From: Deltaproteobacteria bacterium
GTDB lineage: Bacteria > Myxococcota_A > Polyangia > Nannocystales > Nannocystaceae
DNA: 64,000 nucleotides
Direction of reading: 5' to 3'
Assembly (NCBI GenBank): GCA_016709225.1
Contig: JADJEE010000002.1
Span: 1,054,001 to 1,118,000 of the forward strand
A program made the translations under genes and the position numbers. Of this stretch, positions 1 through 8,642 are shown piece by piece. Position 1 is the first letter of the stretch. Each line of letters opens with the position of its first letter. Under the pieces are notes generated by a model. It was not told the origin of the DNA, ran no database searches, and saw only the letters and a list, made by a program, of their open reading frames with translations.

Positions 1-963
1 CTGCGAGGACTCGGCGCGCTCGCGACCGCATCGGGCGTGGTCGCGCTGACCGGCTGCGGCGGCGACGACGGCAGCGGCAGCGGCAGCAGCGGTGATGGGT
101 CGAGCGGCGGCGGCTCGAGCGGGGGCGGCAGCAGCGGTGGCTCGAGCGGCGGCTCGAGCGGTGCGTCGGCCTCGGCGACCGGCAGCACCGGGGTCGCGGA
201 CAGCAGCGGCGGCGGCTCGAGCGATGGTTCGAGTGGCGCAGCGGATGCCTCGAGCAGCGACACCGGCGCGTGCGCGACGATCGAAGGCTGGGCCTCGGGC
301 GGCACCGCGTCGATGTGCGGCAACTACCCCGACCCGTTCACGCGCGGACTCGGCCCGGTCTGCGAGCTGACCTGCGCCGCGACCCTGGGCCCCTGCTACG
401 CGGACACCATCGAGCGCAAGGACATCAGCGAGGGACAGCCGGGCCTGCCGGTGCGGCTCGCACTCAAGATCGTCGACACCGACTGCAACCCGGTCGCCGA
501 CGCCGAGGTCGACGTCTGGCACACCAGCGCCGACGGCTACTACTCGGGCGACGACGCCTCCGCGATGTGCACGCTCGGCAACCCCGCGGCCGAGGCCGCG
601 CGCTGGATGCGAGGCGTGCAGACCACCGACGCCGAGGGCCGCGTCGACTTCGACACCTGCTTCCCCGGCTGGTACTCGGGCCGCACGATCCACATCCACT
701 TCCAGATCCGCATCGGTGGCACCGAGTTCGTCACCTCGCAGCTGTTCTTCGACGACGCGCTGTCCGACGAGATCGTCGCGAGCGAGCCGGTCTACAGCGA
801 TCGTGGCCCCCGCGACACCACCAACGCCAACGACAACGTGATCGGCGGTGGCGACATCGAGAACGTGGTGCTGCAGACCGAGCGACAGTCCGACGGTGCG
901 ATGCTGGCGTGGCGCACGCTGGTGCTGCGGACCTCGACCGGCACGCCGCTGTGCCAGATCTGA
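1..963 (+). CDS. Intradiol dioxygenase-like lipoprotein (5' partial)
   Basis: The reading frame is open from base 1, so the start lies outside the window; what remains begins inside a signal peptide with lipobox LTGC (Cys at codon 19). A long Gly/Ser linker (roughly codons 20-90) tethers a C-terminal domain of the intradiol ring-cleavage (protocatechuate 3,4-dioxygenase) fold. The family signature is visible: a DVWHTSADGYYSG segment and GWYSGRTIHIHF, which supply the Tyr/Tyr/His/His ligands of non-haem Fe(III). Extracytoplasmic members are common in myxobacteria and actinobacteria, and their substrates are mostly unknown. I infer an outer-surface or periplasmic oxidoreductase; the substrate cannot be told. 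The gene converges on the acyltransferase gene that ends at 976. Confidence 0.85.
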   Translation: MRGLGALATASGVVALTGCGGDDGSGSGSSGDGSSGGGSSGGGSSGGSSGGSSGASASATGSTGVADSSGGGSSDGSSGAADASSSDTGACATIEGWASGGTASMCGNYPDPFTRGLGPVCELTCAATLGPCYADTIERKDISEGQPGLPVRLALKIVDTDCNPVADAEVDVWHTSADGYYSGDDASAMCTLGNPAAEAARWMRGVQTTDAEGRVDFDTCFPGWYSGRTIHIHFQIRIGGTEFVTSQLFFDDALSDEIVASEPVYSDRGPRDTTNANDNVIGGGDIENVVLQTERQSDGAMLAWRTLVLRTSTGTPLCQI

Positions 964-975
964 GCGGGCGCGGCG

Positions 976-2286
976 TCAGCCCGGCACGGTCTCGAGCTCG
1001 GGGAACGCGGTCAGCAGCGCCGCGCGCTGCTCGACGAGCGCCGCGTGGATCGGATCGCGACGGCGCATGAAGCCGCGGATCGCCTGCACGTCCTCGCGCA
1101 GCCGCTCCGACAGCGGCAACACGACGAATGCGATCGTCGCCGCCAGCACGGTGGCGATGACCCCCCACGCGCCGAAGCGGAGCCCGGCCAGCACCACGCT
1201 CGCGAGCAGCCACAGCGGGAACAGCACCAGCCCGAGCAGGAACTTGTAGGTCGAGACCACGTCGAGATCGAGCGTGATGCGATCGATGACGAAGCCGGTC
1301 ACGCGATAGACCGGCCACCACCACAGCGCCAGCGGCAGCACCACCGGCGCGATCGCCAGACGGGCGAGGAAGCCGGGCAACCACCGCGCGACGACCCCCC
1401 GCGAGTACGCGAAGCCGACCTGATCGGGCCGCACGCCGCTGCGGGCCAGCGCGGCGTCGGCCTGCTCGACCCCCTCGAACACGCGCTGCTGCTGATCGAG
1501 CGGCAGCTGTCGCAGTCGCTCACCGAGCAACCGCACACGCGCGCGCACGCCCTCGAGATCGGCGCGCTCACGCGGACCATCGGCGAGCAGCCACGCCAGT
1601 CGCTCCGCGAGCCGCGAGAGCGCGTCATCGGGGCCGTGCAGCGTGAGCGGCAGCATGGCCGCGCGCAGCCGTGCGGTCAGCTCGTGCACTGCCGCCGGCG
1701 TGGCCCCCTGCGCGCGCAGATCGTCGATGGGCACCGGCGCGCCGAGCCGCACCAACGCGCTGTGGCGGAAGGTCTCGCGCTGGCCGTAGACCAGGCCCGC
1801 CGGTACCACCTGCACGGCGATCGGCGACGACAACACGATGCGGGCGGCACCGGTCTTGAGCGGCGCGAGATCCTGGAACGCGTGGCTGATGCCCTCGGGG
1901 AACAGCGCAACCGACTCGCCGCGCGCGAACGCCTCGTGCACCGCAGCGAACGTCGCAGCGGTGGCCTCGGGCCCGACGTCGCCGTCGGCGCGGCGATGCA
2001 CCGGGATGGGCTGGAAGATCGCCAGCAACGGCTTGAGCGGCAGCACCTTCCACAGCGTCGCCTTGCCCATGAAACGCGGCGCGCCCGGCAGCGCCGCCGC
2101 GGCCGCGACCCCATCGACGAGGCCGTTGGGATGGTTGAGCACCCACAGCACCGGGCCCGCCGGCGGCGGCTCACCGCGGGTCTGCAGCGAGCGAAACCAG
2201 ATGCCCGCGAGCAGGCGCGCGAAGCGAGTGCGGAGCTCGGCAGCGGGCACGGACGGCACCGCCGGCGATGGTAGCGGATGGCTCAC
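976..2286 (-). CDS. PlsC-type glycerolipid acyltransferase
   Basis: 436 aa. The N-terminal half is a phospholipid/glycerol acyltransferase domain: the active-site block NHPNGLVD (residues 51-58) has H and D separated by five residues, as in the yeast Gat1/Gpt2-like branch, not the usual four. FPEGIS (about 128-133) is the acceptor-binding EGxS block. The C-terminal third carries two or three hydrophobic segments that look like membrane anchors. The likely reaction is acylation of glycerol-3-phosphate or a lysophospholipid at the inner membrane. It is transcribed toward the dioxygenase gene and lies downstream of the FemAB-like gene on the same strand with a 48-bp gap. Whether position 1 or 2 is acylated cannot be read from the sequence. 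Confidence 0.8.
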   Translation of the reverse strand: MSHPLPSPAVPSVPAAELRTRFARLLAGIWFRSLQTRGEPPPAGPVLWVLNHPNGLVDGVAAAAALPGAPRFMGKATLWKVLPLKPLLAIFQPIPVHRRADGDVGPEATAATFAAVHEAFARGESVALFPEGISHAFQDLAPLKTGAARIVLSSPIAVQVVPAGLVYGQRETFRHSALVRLGAPVPIDDLRAQGATPAAVHELTARLRAAMLPLTLHGPDDALSRLAERLAWLLADGPRERADLEGVRARVRLLGERLRQLPLDQQQRVFEGVEQADAALARSGVRPDQVGFAYSRGVVARWLPGFLARLAIAPVVLPLALWWWPVYRVTGFVIDRITLDLDVVSTYKFLLGLVLFPLWLLASVVLAGLRFGAWGVIATVLAATIAFVVLPLSERLREDVQAIRGFMRRRDPIHAALVEQRAALLTAFPELETVPG

Positions 2287-2334
2287 GGGGCGGCGCGATC
2301 GGGGCCGCGCGAGGTCTGCCTTGGCATCCGCGGC

Positions 2335-3609
2335 TCAGGCCTCGCGGAAGGGGCTCCGCGGCGACCACGGCGACGGGCTGATCTGCGCCACCAACGGCCG
2401 TAGCAACCGGTTCCCCACCGGGTTCGCGTGGCGCAGGTAGCAGGTCATCGGTCGCGGCACCGCGCCGATCGAGCTCTTGATCTCGAGCGCGGTACGGCCG
2501 AGCGAGAGTTCGCGGACACGACGCGTGATCGCGTCGTCGACGAAGCCGTAGAGGGTGCTCGGGTAGATGCCGTGATCGAGGTTGTGGTCGTAGTCGATAC
2601 CGACCATGTGGGCCTCGAGCACGTCGCCACGGCCGAGCGCGACGCTGCAGCCGACCAACGCGTCGTCCAGCCACCAGCCGCGCACCACCAGCGCGTCGCC
2701 CAGCGCGTGGGCGAGCGCGGGGAAGTAGTCGGGGCCGGGGTTGGCCAGCCGCAGACGGGCCTTGTGGTGCACCGCGAGGTAGAGCGCGTGCAGGCGCGCG
2801 GCATGGCGCTCGATCGCGGCGCCATCGAGTCGCTCACACCGCAGCGCGCGGGACTTCTTCTGCGCGTCCTTGGCCTTGCGCCGGTACTTGGCCGAGAACA
2901 CCCCGAGGTAGTCGTCGAAGCGCCGCCAGCCCGGGTCGATCGCCACCACCATGTTGGGATCGACCTCGAACGCGTGGTAGCCGAACCGCAGCAGCTCGTC
3001 GGCGTGGAGGCGCGCGCCGGCGCCAAAGTCCTTCACCAGCACCGAGGCGACGCCACCCGCGAGCTTCTCGGCGCGGCGCAGCCGATAGGTCGCCTCGGCG
3101 AGGGCATGCATCGCGCGGCCCGGGTCGAAGCCGGCCGCGACCGCGAGGCCGTGCTCGCCGGTGACCAGCGCGTTGCCGTTGATCAGCAGCCGCTGCGCAC
3201 CGCCCTCCCCGATCGCATCACCCACGCTACGCACGACGTTGCGCCGGACATCGCGCAGGCGCTCGCGCAACCGCTCGGACTGCGGCGTCGCGATGGCCGG
3301 CTCGAGCCGCGAACCGAACGCGTCGAGCGCGATGTCGAGGAGCTGGTAGCTCGCGACTGCGACCGGGCGGCGGCCTTCGTAACAGACCGCGTAGCGAAAG
3401 CCCATCCGTGGCGGCCGTGCGCGCTCGAAGGCCGCGAGGTAGTCGCGCCCCATGAACAGCCGCGAACCGACGACGGCGTCCCAATCGGCGTCGCGCACGT
3501 GTGCGATCGAGTCGAACAGCGCGATCGACAGACCGCAAGGTCGCTGGCGCAGCGCGAGATCATCGGCGCGCGACCTCAGTCGCGCGACGTAGGCATCGAG
3601 GTCGAACAT
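2335..3609 (-). CDS. FemAB/GNAT-like acyltransferase protein
   Basis: About 424 aa. The C-terminal half resembles the GNAT-like/FemAB fold of the peptidogalycan-biosynthesis (DUF482-like) type: a Lys/Arg-rich patch (FSAKYRRKAKDAQ), then a central strand-rich block (LVGCSVALGRGDVLEAHMVG) and a final HNLDHGIYPSTLYGFVDDA segment typical of the acyl-acceptor domain. No signal peptide is seen, so it should be cytosolic. I chose ATG at 3609, although an adjacent GTG at 3612 is possible; a GGAGG stretch sits immediately upstream. It may share a transcript with the acyltransferase that follows, which would fit a lipid or envelope role, but the substrate is unknown. Confidence 0.6.
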   Translation of the reverse strand: MFDLDAYVARLRSRADDLALRQRPCGLSIALFDSIAHVRDADWDAVVGSRLFMGRDYLAAFERARPPRMGFRYAVCYEGRRPVAVASYQLLDIALDAFGSRLEPAIATPQSERLRERLRDVRRNVVRSVGDAIGEGGAQRLLINGNALVTGEHGLAVAAGFDPGRAMHALAEATYRLRRAEKLAGGVASVLVKDFGAGARLHADELLRFGYHAFEVDPNMVVAIDPGWRRFDDYLGVFSAKYRRKAKDAQKKSRALRCERLDGAAIERHAARLHALYLAVHHKARLRLANPGPDYFPALAHALGDALVVRGWWLDDALVGCSVALGRGDVLEAHMVGIDYDHNLDHGIYPSTLYGFVDDAITRRVRELSLGRTALEIKSSIGAVPRPMTCYLRHANPVGNRLLRPLVAQISPSPWSPRSPFREA

Positions 3610-3728
3610 CACCTCCCAGGCTAGCCAGAGGTGATGACGGCGACGCCCTCGCCAGGGTCAAGCGCCGATGAAACCACCGTGAATCGGCGCCCGCGTGCGC
3701 AGACATTCGCGGTATCGTGCATCCGCCG

Positions 3729-5066
3729 ATGTCTGCCGCACCGCCCACGTCGCGACCGTTCTGGGCCCGCAGCACCTTCTGGATCTTCATGGGTCTGCTG
3801 CTGGGGATCGTCGCGGGCGGCTTCGCGCCGCAGGACCAGTACCCAGGCGCCTACGACCTCTTCAAGTTCCTCTCGTCCGCATTCATCCACCTGATCAAGG
3901 GCCTGATCGTGCCGCTGTTGTTCTCGACCATCGTGGTCGGGGTCGCGCAGACCGGCGATCTGAAGGCCGTCGGCCGCATGGGCGGCAAGGCGCTGCTCTA
4001 CTTCGAGATCGTCACCACGCTGGCGCTGTTCATCGGCCTCGGCGTCGTGAACTGGCTGCGACCCGGCGATGGGCTGCCGATCGATCTCAGCGGCCACGCG
4101 ACCGTCGAGCTGGCGCAGCAGAAGTCCGGCTGGGAGATCGCGCTGCACCTGTTCCCGTCGAACCTGGTCGAGCACGCCGGCAAGGGCGACATCCTGCCGG
4201 TGGTGGTGTTCGCGACGCTGTTCGGCATCTCGCTCACGCGGGTCGGCGCGGAGCACCGCAAGGTCGTGCTGTCGTTCTTCGAGGCCGTCTCGCAGGTGAT
4301 GTTCAAGTACACCGACCTCGTCATGCGCCTGACGCCGCTCGGGGTCTTCGGCGCGATGGCCTACAACGTCAGCCACATGGCAGCGGGCCGCGAGATCGAC
4401 GGCGTGTTCGTGAAGGGCTGGCCAGCGGTGCTGCACCTGGTGGGCAAGTACGCGGCGTTGGTCGGCAGCCTCTACCTCGCGCTCGCGCTGTTGTTCGTGC
4501 TGGTGTTCCTGCCCATCATGGTGGTCACCGGCATCCGCGTGCGCGGCTTCCTGCGGGCCATTCGCGAGCCGGCGGCGACCGCATTCTCCACCGCATCGAG
4601 CGAGGCCGCGCTGCCGCGCCTGCTCGAGGACGTGGTCGCGTTCGGGGTGCCGCGTCGGGTCGCCAGCTTCGTGATCCCGACCGGCTACTCGTTCAACCTC
4701 GACGGCTCGACGCTGTACCTGGTGGTCGCGTCGATCACCATCGCGCAGGCCGCGGGCATCGACATGCCGCTGGGCACGCAGATCGCGATGCTGCTGACCT
4801 TCATGCTCACCTCCAAGGGCGTGGCCGGGGTCCCGCGGGCGACCCTGGTCATCATCGCAGGCACCTGCGCGAGCTTCGGTCTCCCCGGCGAGGCCGGGGT
4901 CGCGATGCTGCTGGCGGTCGACGAGATCATGGACATGGCGCGCACGATGGTGAACGTCATCGGCAACGGCCTGGCCTCGGTGGTCATCGCGAAATGGGAG
5001 CGCGTGTTCGGGCTCGAGCAGGTCGACGAGCACACGCGCGCCGAGCTCGGCGTCGATCCGCCGTGA
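3729..5066 (+). CDS. gltP: Glutamate/aspartate:proton symporter, GltP-like
   Basis: 445 aa from ATG 3729 (a GTG at 3717 would add four residues). A dicarboxylate/amino acid:cation symporter with about eight helices and two re-entrant hairpins. The diagnostic blocks are present in order: STASSEAALP (hairpin 1), GYSFNLDGSTLY (helix 7, the NMDGT equivalent), TSKGVAGVP (hairpin 2) and DEIMDMARTMVNVIGN (helix 8). The Arg in MARTMVN is the side-chain carboxylate-binding residue, which favours acidic amino acids. The final GN, where sodium-coupled archaeal homologues have GD, matches E. coli GltP and DctA and favours proton coupling. The gene stands alone and converges on the porin gene. Confidence 0.85.
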   Translation: MSAAPPTSRPFWARSTFWIFMGLLLGIVAGGFAPQDQYPGAYDLFKFLSSAFIHLIKGLIVPLLFSTIVVGVAQTGDLKAVGRMGGKALLYFEIVTTLALFIGLGVVNWLRPGDGLPIDLSGHATVELAQQKSGWEIALHLFPSNLVEHAGKGDILPVVVFATLFGISLTRVGAEHRKVVLSFFEAVSQVMFKYTDLVMRLTPLGVFGAMAYNVSHMAAGREIDGVFVKGWPAVLHLVGKYAALVGSLYLALALLFVLVFLPIMVVTGIRVRGFLRAIREPAATAFSTASSEAALPRLLEDVVAFGVPRRVASFVIPTGYSFNLDGSTLYLVVASITIAQAAGIDMPLGTQIAMLLTFMLTSKGVAGVPRATLVIIAGTCASFGLPGEAGVAMLLAVDEIMDMARTMVNVIGNGLASVVIAKWERVFGLEQVDEHTRAELGVDPP

Positions 5067-5077
5067 GCCCAGGGCCA

Positions 5078-6562
5078 CTAGAAATAAAGCTGCACCTGCA
5101 CGCGTACGCGGTCGGTGCCGTTGCGGGCGGCCTCGGCCGGACTGGTGCCCATGCTCTCGTCCCAGCTGCGGAAGTAGTCGAGCTGCAGCTTGAGGTCGTG
5201 CCCCACGAAGTACCAGTTGAGCCCGCCGCCAGCCTCGTCGGCGTCGGGCAGCGAGCTGCGACCGAACACAGCCCGCGCGAAGCCATAGCGCCCCACCAGC
5301 TCGAGTGGGATGCGAGGCAACATCACGCCGAGCTGTCCGTACCAGCCTACGCCCTGGCGCGCCGGTGCTGTCGCGATCGGCGTGCCGGTGTCGTCGAGCG
5401 CAGCGCCGCCGCGGCGCTGAGTACCGCGACGCAGGTGGGCCGCCGTCGACACCGACAGACCGCGCCACTTGAAGACCAGATCTGCGGTCGCGTTGTGGAA
5501 GTCGGTGGTGCCGTCGTCCGCCGGTCGATCGCCGACGTTGCCACGCGCGGCGTGGGCGTCGTCGTGGAAGGCATAGGCAGCGCCGATGCTCATGCCGGGC
5601 TTGCGCGAGCGCGCCAGGTCACCCTCGGTGTAGTCGTCGAACTTGCCGAACGGCAGCACCTCGAGGCGGCCGACGTAGAGCAGGCCGAAGTCGGTGAGCT
5701 CGAACGCATTGCGCCCCTCACCCATGAACACGCCGGCGTAGTAGGCGAGGTGGTTGCCGAGCCCGCCGAGGTCCTTCGACATCGCCTGCACGCCGAGGTC
5801 GCGGTCGAGGTTGAACTCCGCGTTGACCAGCGAGCGGTCGACGAGGTTCATGTTCGACGACGAGATGATGCGCTGTCGCGAGAACGGCACCTTCATCTGC
5901 CCCATCCAGATCGTGAAGTCGCGCAGGCGGTCGAACTCGAGCCGCGCGTCGCGCAGCGGGTTGCGGCGGATGCTGCCGTTCTCGTTCGGCAGGTCGTTCT
6001 GCATGTCGCGCGGCGAGAAGCCGAACTGGAAGTGGTACTTCACGTGGGGGCTGAACACGTGGCCCATCAGCACGACGCGCGCGCGCCGGATCTGCAGCGA
6101 GTGCTGCGGCGTGGCGTCGGGGCGGTGCGGCACCTCGAGGTCGTAGCGGAACTGGATGCGCCCGCGCAGCTGCAACGAGAAGCGCTGGTCCTTGCTCGAG
6201 ATGCTCCAGCCCTTGCCGATGCGGTACACCGACTCCTCGACCTTCGAGACTGCGCCGTGCTCTGCGGTGCGAATGGTCGCGGTGGTCGCGGCCACCGCGG
6301 GCGTGCGCGCCGGCGCCGAGGGTGGCGAGGGATCGACCGGCGCGGGCACGGCGGCCGCGTCGATCGCGGCCGTGGCCTCGCCCTGCGCGCCCGCGCCCGG
6401 CTCGGCCGCGCCGGACTGCGGCGACGACGGCGGGGCCACGTCGATGGCCGTGGTGCCGTCGGCGGCCACCGCCATGGGCACGTCGGGGGCCAACGTTCGT
6501 GGCGATTCGGGGGGCTGGGCGGCGAGGAGGAACGAGATCCACGAGGTCGCGAGGGTCGGCAC
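5078..6562 (-). CDS. Phosphate-selective porin O/P-type outer-membrane channel
   Basis: 494 aa. An N-terminal signal-like segment (LATSWISFLLAA) and an Ala/Pro-rich stretch of about 100 residues precede a beta-barrel ending in the outer-membrane signature Phe (QVQLYF). The barrel has the OprP/OprO pattern: LRGRIQFRYD, an RRARVVLMGHVF block, MQNDLPNENGS, a WMGQMKVPFSRQR strand and an LDRDLGVQAM strand. Members let phosphate or polyphosphate cross the outer membrane. The gene diverges from pstS across a 179-bp gap holding GTCAC repeats (separate entries), so the porin and the Pst importer probably respond together to phosphate starvation. The role is inferred from family plus context; some relatives pass other anions. 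Confidence 0.85.
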   Translation of the reverse strand: MPTLATSWISFLLAAQPPESPRTLAPDVPMAVAADGTTAIDVAPPSSPQSGAAEPGAGAQGEATAAIDAAAVPAPVDPSPPSAPARTPAVAATTATIRTAEHGAVSKVEESVYRIGKGWSISSKDQRFSLQLRGRIQFRYDLEVPHRPDATPQHSLQIRRARVVLMGHVFSPHVKYHFQFGFSPRDMQNDLPNENGSIRRNPLRDARLEFDRLRDFTIWMGQMKVPFSRQRIISSSNMNLVDRSLVNAEFNLDRDLGVQAMSKDLGGLGNHLAYYAGVFMGEGRNAFELTDFGLLYVGRLEVLPFGKFDDYTEGDLARSRKPGMSIGAAYAFHDDAHAARGNVGDRPADDGTTDFHNATADLVFKWRGLSVSTAAHLRRGTQRRGGAALDDTGTPIATAPARQGVGWYGQLGVMLPRIPLELVGRYGFARAVFGRSSLPDADEAGGGLNWYFVGHDLKLQLDYFRSWDESMGTSPAEAARNGTDRVRVQVQLYF

Positions 6563-6587
6563 GGCGGCCGGACGATGTCACCCGTAC

Positions 6588-6625
6588 GTGACGGCCAACG
6601 CGTTCGCACGTGACGTCGAGGTGAC
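6588..6625 (-). promoter_or_regulatory. Candidate PHO box array for the porin
   Basis: Read on the minus strand, GTCAC occurs at 6621-6625, 6610-6614 and 6588-6592, that is at steps of 11 and 22 bp; the intermediate unit at about 6599-6603 is degenerate. Direct repeats of an 11-bp period are the known architecture of PhoB/PhoP binding sites. The array ends about 26 bp upstream of the porin start. Binding by a PhoB-like regulator is inference. Confidence 0.6.
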
Positions 6626-6694
6626 AATGCGGCCATCGCGACACGGTTTCGTCGCAGACCATCGTGAGTTGGCGCCCGCAGATCCTCCCCCTGC

Positions 6695-6710
6695 GTCACT
6701 GCCGTGTCAC
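6695..6710 (+). promoter_or_regulatory. Candidate PHO box for pstS
   Basis: GTCAC at 6695-6699 and again at 6706-6710, an exact 11-bp direct repeat in plus-strand orientation, ending 31 bp before the pstS ATG. It resembles the TGTCA-N6-TGTCA core of enterobacterial PHO boxes and points the opposite way to the array in front of the porin. Confidence 0.6.
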
Positions 6711-6741
6711 ATCCCCGTGCTCTGCTGGAGGACCCACGGCG

Positions 6742-7719
6742 ATGCGCTGCGCGATCCCCATGATTCTGTACGCCTGCGGTGCCTGCACCGGGGGCGATCG
6801 CGGCGACCTGCTGGCGATCGACGGCTCGAGCACGGTCTATCCGCTGACCGAGGCCGTCGCGGAGGAATTCCGCGGCACGCTCGGCGCGCGCGTGACGATC
6901 GGAGCATCGGGCACCGGCGGCGGCATCAAGAAGCTGTGCCGCGGCGAGATCGCGATCGCCGGCGCGTCGCGTCCGATCCAACCCGACGAGCTCGACGCGT
7001 GCGCGGCCGCGGGCATCGCCGCCATCGAGCTACCGATCGCGTTCGACGGCATCGCGGTGCTGGTCCACCCCGACGCGTGGTGGATCGACGACATCACGGT
7101 CGAGGAGCTGCGCCGCATGTGGGCCCCGGCGGCGCAGGGCGTGGTGATGCGCTGGAGCGACGTGCGCAGGGGTTGGCCCGACGCCGAGCTGCACCTGTTC
7201 GGTGCCGGCGTGGGCTCCGGCACCTACGACTACTTCACCCGCACGATCGTCGGCAGTGAGCACGCAAGCCGCGGCGACTACACCGCCAGCGAAGACGACA
7301 ACATGCTGGTCCAGGGCATCCGCCACGATCCCCACGCGCTCGGCTTCATGGGCTTTGCGTACTGGTGGGAGAATCGCACCAGCCTCAAGCTGATCCCGGT
7401 CGACGATGGCATCGCCGAGAACGGCGACGGTGCCATCGCGCCGTCGCTGGAGTCGGTCACGCTGGGTCACTACCAGCCGCTCTCGCGCCCGATGTTTCTC
7501 TACGTGTCCGACCGCGCCGCGCAGGTCCCCGCGGTCGAGAGCTTCGTCGCGTTCTACCTGCGCAGCGCACCGATGCTCGCGGGGGAGGTCGGCTACGTCC
7601 CGCTCTCCGCCGCCGCATACGACCGCGTGCGTGCGCGCTTCGACGAGCGCCGCTCGGGCTCCGATTTCGTCGGCGACGACCTGCTGCGGGCCAGCGCAGC
7701 GCTGCTGGCGGCCCGATGA
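6742..7719 (+). CDS. pstS: Phosphate ABC transporter substrate-binding lipoprotein PstS
   Basis: 325 aa from ATG 6742, preceded by GGAGGA at 6727-6732; the frame is open further upstream to 6664, but that start lacks a ribosome-binding site and would destroy the signal peptide. A short N-terminal hydrophobic stretch ends in LYAC, a plausible lipobox. The phosphate-binding family blocks are GSSTVYP (about residues 30-36), SGTGGG, GASRPI, and a distal GAGVGSGTYDYF. It belongs to the SphX/PstS branch of type II periplasmic binding proteins, captures phosphate outside the membrane and hands it to PstCA. First gene of the pst operon; its stop overlaps the pstC start (ATGA). Confidence 0.92.
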   Translation: MRCAIPMILYACGACTGGDRGDLLAIDGSSTVYPLTEAVAEEFRGTLGARVTIGASGTGGGIKKLCRGEIAIAGASRPIQPDELDACAAAGIAAIELPIAFDGIAVLVHPDAWWIDDITVEELRRMWAPAAQGVVMRWSDVRRGWPDAELHLFGAGVGSGTYDYFTRTIVGSEHASRGDYTASEDDNMLVQGIRHDPHALGFMGFAYWWENRTSLKLIPVDDGIAENGDGAIAPSLESVTLGHYQPLSRPMFLYVSDRAAQVPAVESFVAFYLRSAPMLAGEVGYVPLSAAAYDRVRARFDERRSGSDFVGDDLLRASAALLAAR

Positions 7720-8642
7720 ACGCCGGGCGGCAGCGGGCACGGCGGCGGCCCGGGCAGCCGCTGCACGAGCGGGTGATCGAGCGAGGCCTGCTGGGCTGCG
7801 CGCTGATCTCCATCGCCACGACCGCCGCGATCCTGGTGGTCCTGCTGGGCGAGAGCTTCGCGTTCTTCCGCGAGGTCCCGCTGTCGGCGTTCCTGCTCGA
7901 CGACCAGTGGACGCCGCTGTTCAGCCAGCAACACTTCGGGATCTGGCCGCTCGTGGTGGGCACGCTGTTGACCTCGACGATTGCGATCGCGGTCGCACTG
8001 CCGTTCGGATTGCTGGCGGCGATCTACCTCGGCGAGCTCGCGCGGCCGCGCGTGCGCACGGTGCTCAAGCCCACGCTCGAGCTGCTCGCCGGGGTCCCGA
8101 CCATCGTGTACGGCTACTTCGCGCTGGTGGTGGTCACACCCGCGCTGCAGCAGGTGGTGCCAGGGCTGGCCGGCTTCAACGCGCTCGGTGCGGGCATCGT
8201 GATGGGCGTGATGATCATCCCGATGATCACGTCACTGGGCGAGGACGCGATGGCAGCGGTGCCGAGGGAGCTGCGCGAGGGTGCGTTCGCACTGGGCGCG
8301 GGGCGCTTGGCGTGCATCTTTCGCGTGGTGCTGCCCACCGCGCTGCCCGGCATCACCGCGGCGTTGCTGCTGGCGGTATCCCGCGCGGTCGGCGAGACGA
8401 TGATCGTCGCCATCGCGGCCGGACAGCAACCCCGCGTGACCCTCGATCCACGGGTGCCAGTCGAGACCATGACCGCGTACATCGTGCAGGTCGGGATCGG
8501 CGACGCCTCGAGCGGGACCCTGGCGTATCGCACGATCTTCGTGATCGGTGCGACGCTGTTCGCGTTCACGTTCGCGGCCAACCTGCTCAGCCGACGTCTG
8601 ACGCGACGCAACCGCGCGCGCGTGGCCACGGGGGCGACGTGA
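7716..8642 (+). CDS. pstC: Phosphate ABC transporter permease PstC
   Basis: 308 aa from ATG 7716, which overlaps the pstS stop codon by four bases; longer in-frame extensions run through pstS and are not real. About six membrane helices with the binding-protein-dependent transport domain: GVPTIVYGYFALVVV and a cytoplasmic EAA-like loop, ELREGAFALGAGR, that docks on PstB. PstC pairs with PstA to form the channel of the high-affinity phosphate importer. Position directly after pstS and before pstA is the standard order. It overlaps pstA by four bases (GTGA), which implies tight translational coupling. Confidence 0.92.
   Translation: MNAGRQRARRRPGQPLHERVIERGLLGCALISIATTAAILVVLLGESFAFFREVPLSAFLLDDQWTPLFSQQHFGIWPLVVGTLLTSTIAIAVALPFGLLAAIYLGELARPRVRTVLKPTLELLAGVPTIVYGYFALVVVTPALQQVVPGLAGFNALGAGIVMGVMIIPMITSLGEDAMAAVPRELREGAFALGAGRLACIFRVVLPTALPGITAALLLAVSRAVGETMIVAIAAGQQPRVTLDPRVPVETMTAYIVQVGIGDASSGTLAYRTIFVIGATLFAFTFAANLLSRRLTRRNRARVATGAT

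Noticed and set aside
1045..3624. Long plus-strand ORFs across the acyltransferase and FemAB-like genes
   Set aside because: They are antisense to genes with clear domains and are full of Arg, His and Gln, the usual mirror of high third-position GC.
3621..5468. A 615-aa minus-strand ORF across the symporter
   Set aside because: Antisense to a gene with all GltP motifs; the translation has no recognisable domain.
7406..8638. The long upstream extension of the pstA frame
   Set aside because: It runs through pstS and pstC in another frame; only the part from GTG 8639 encodes PstA.
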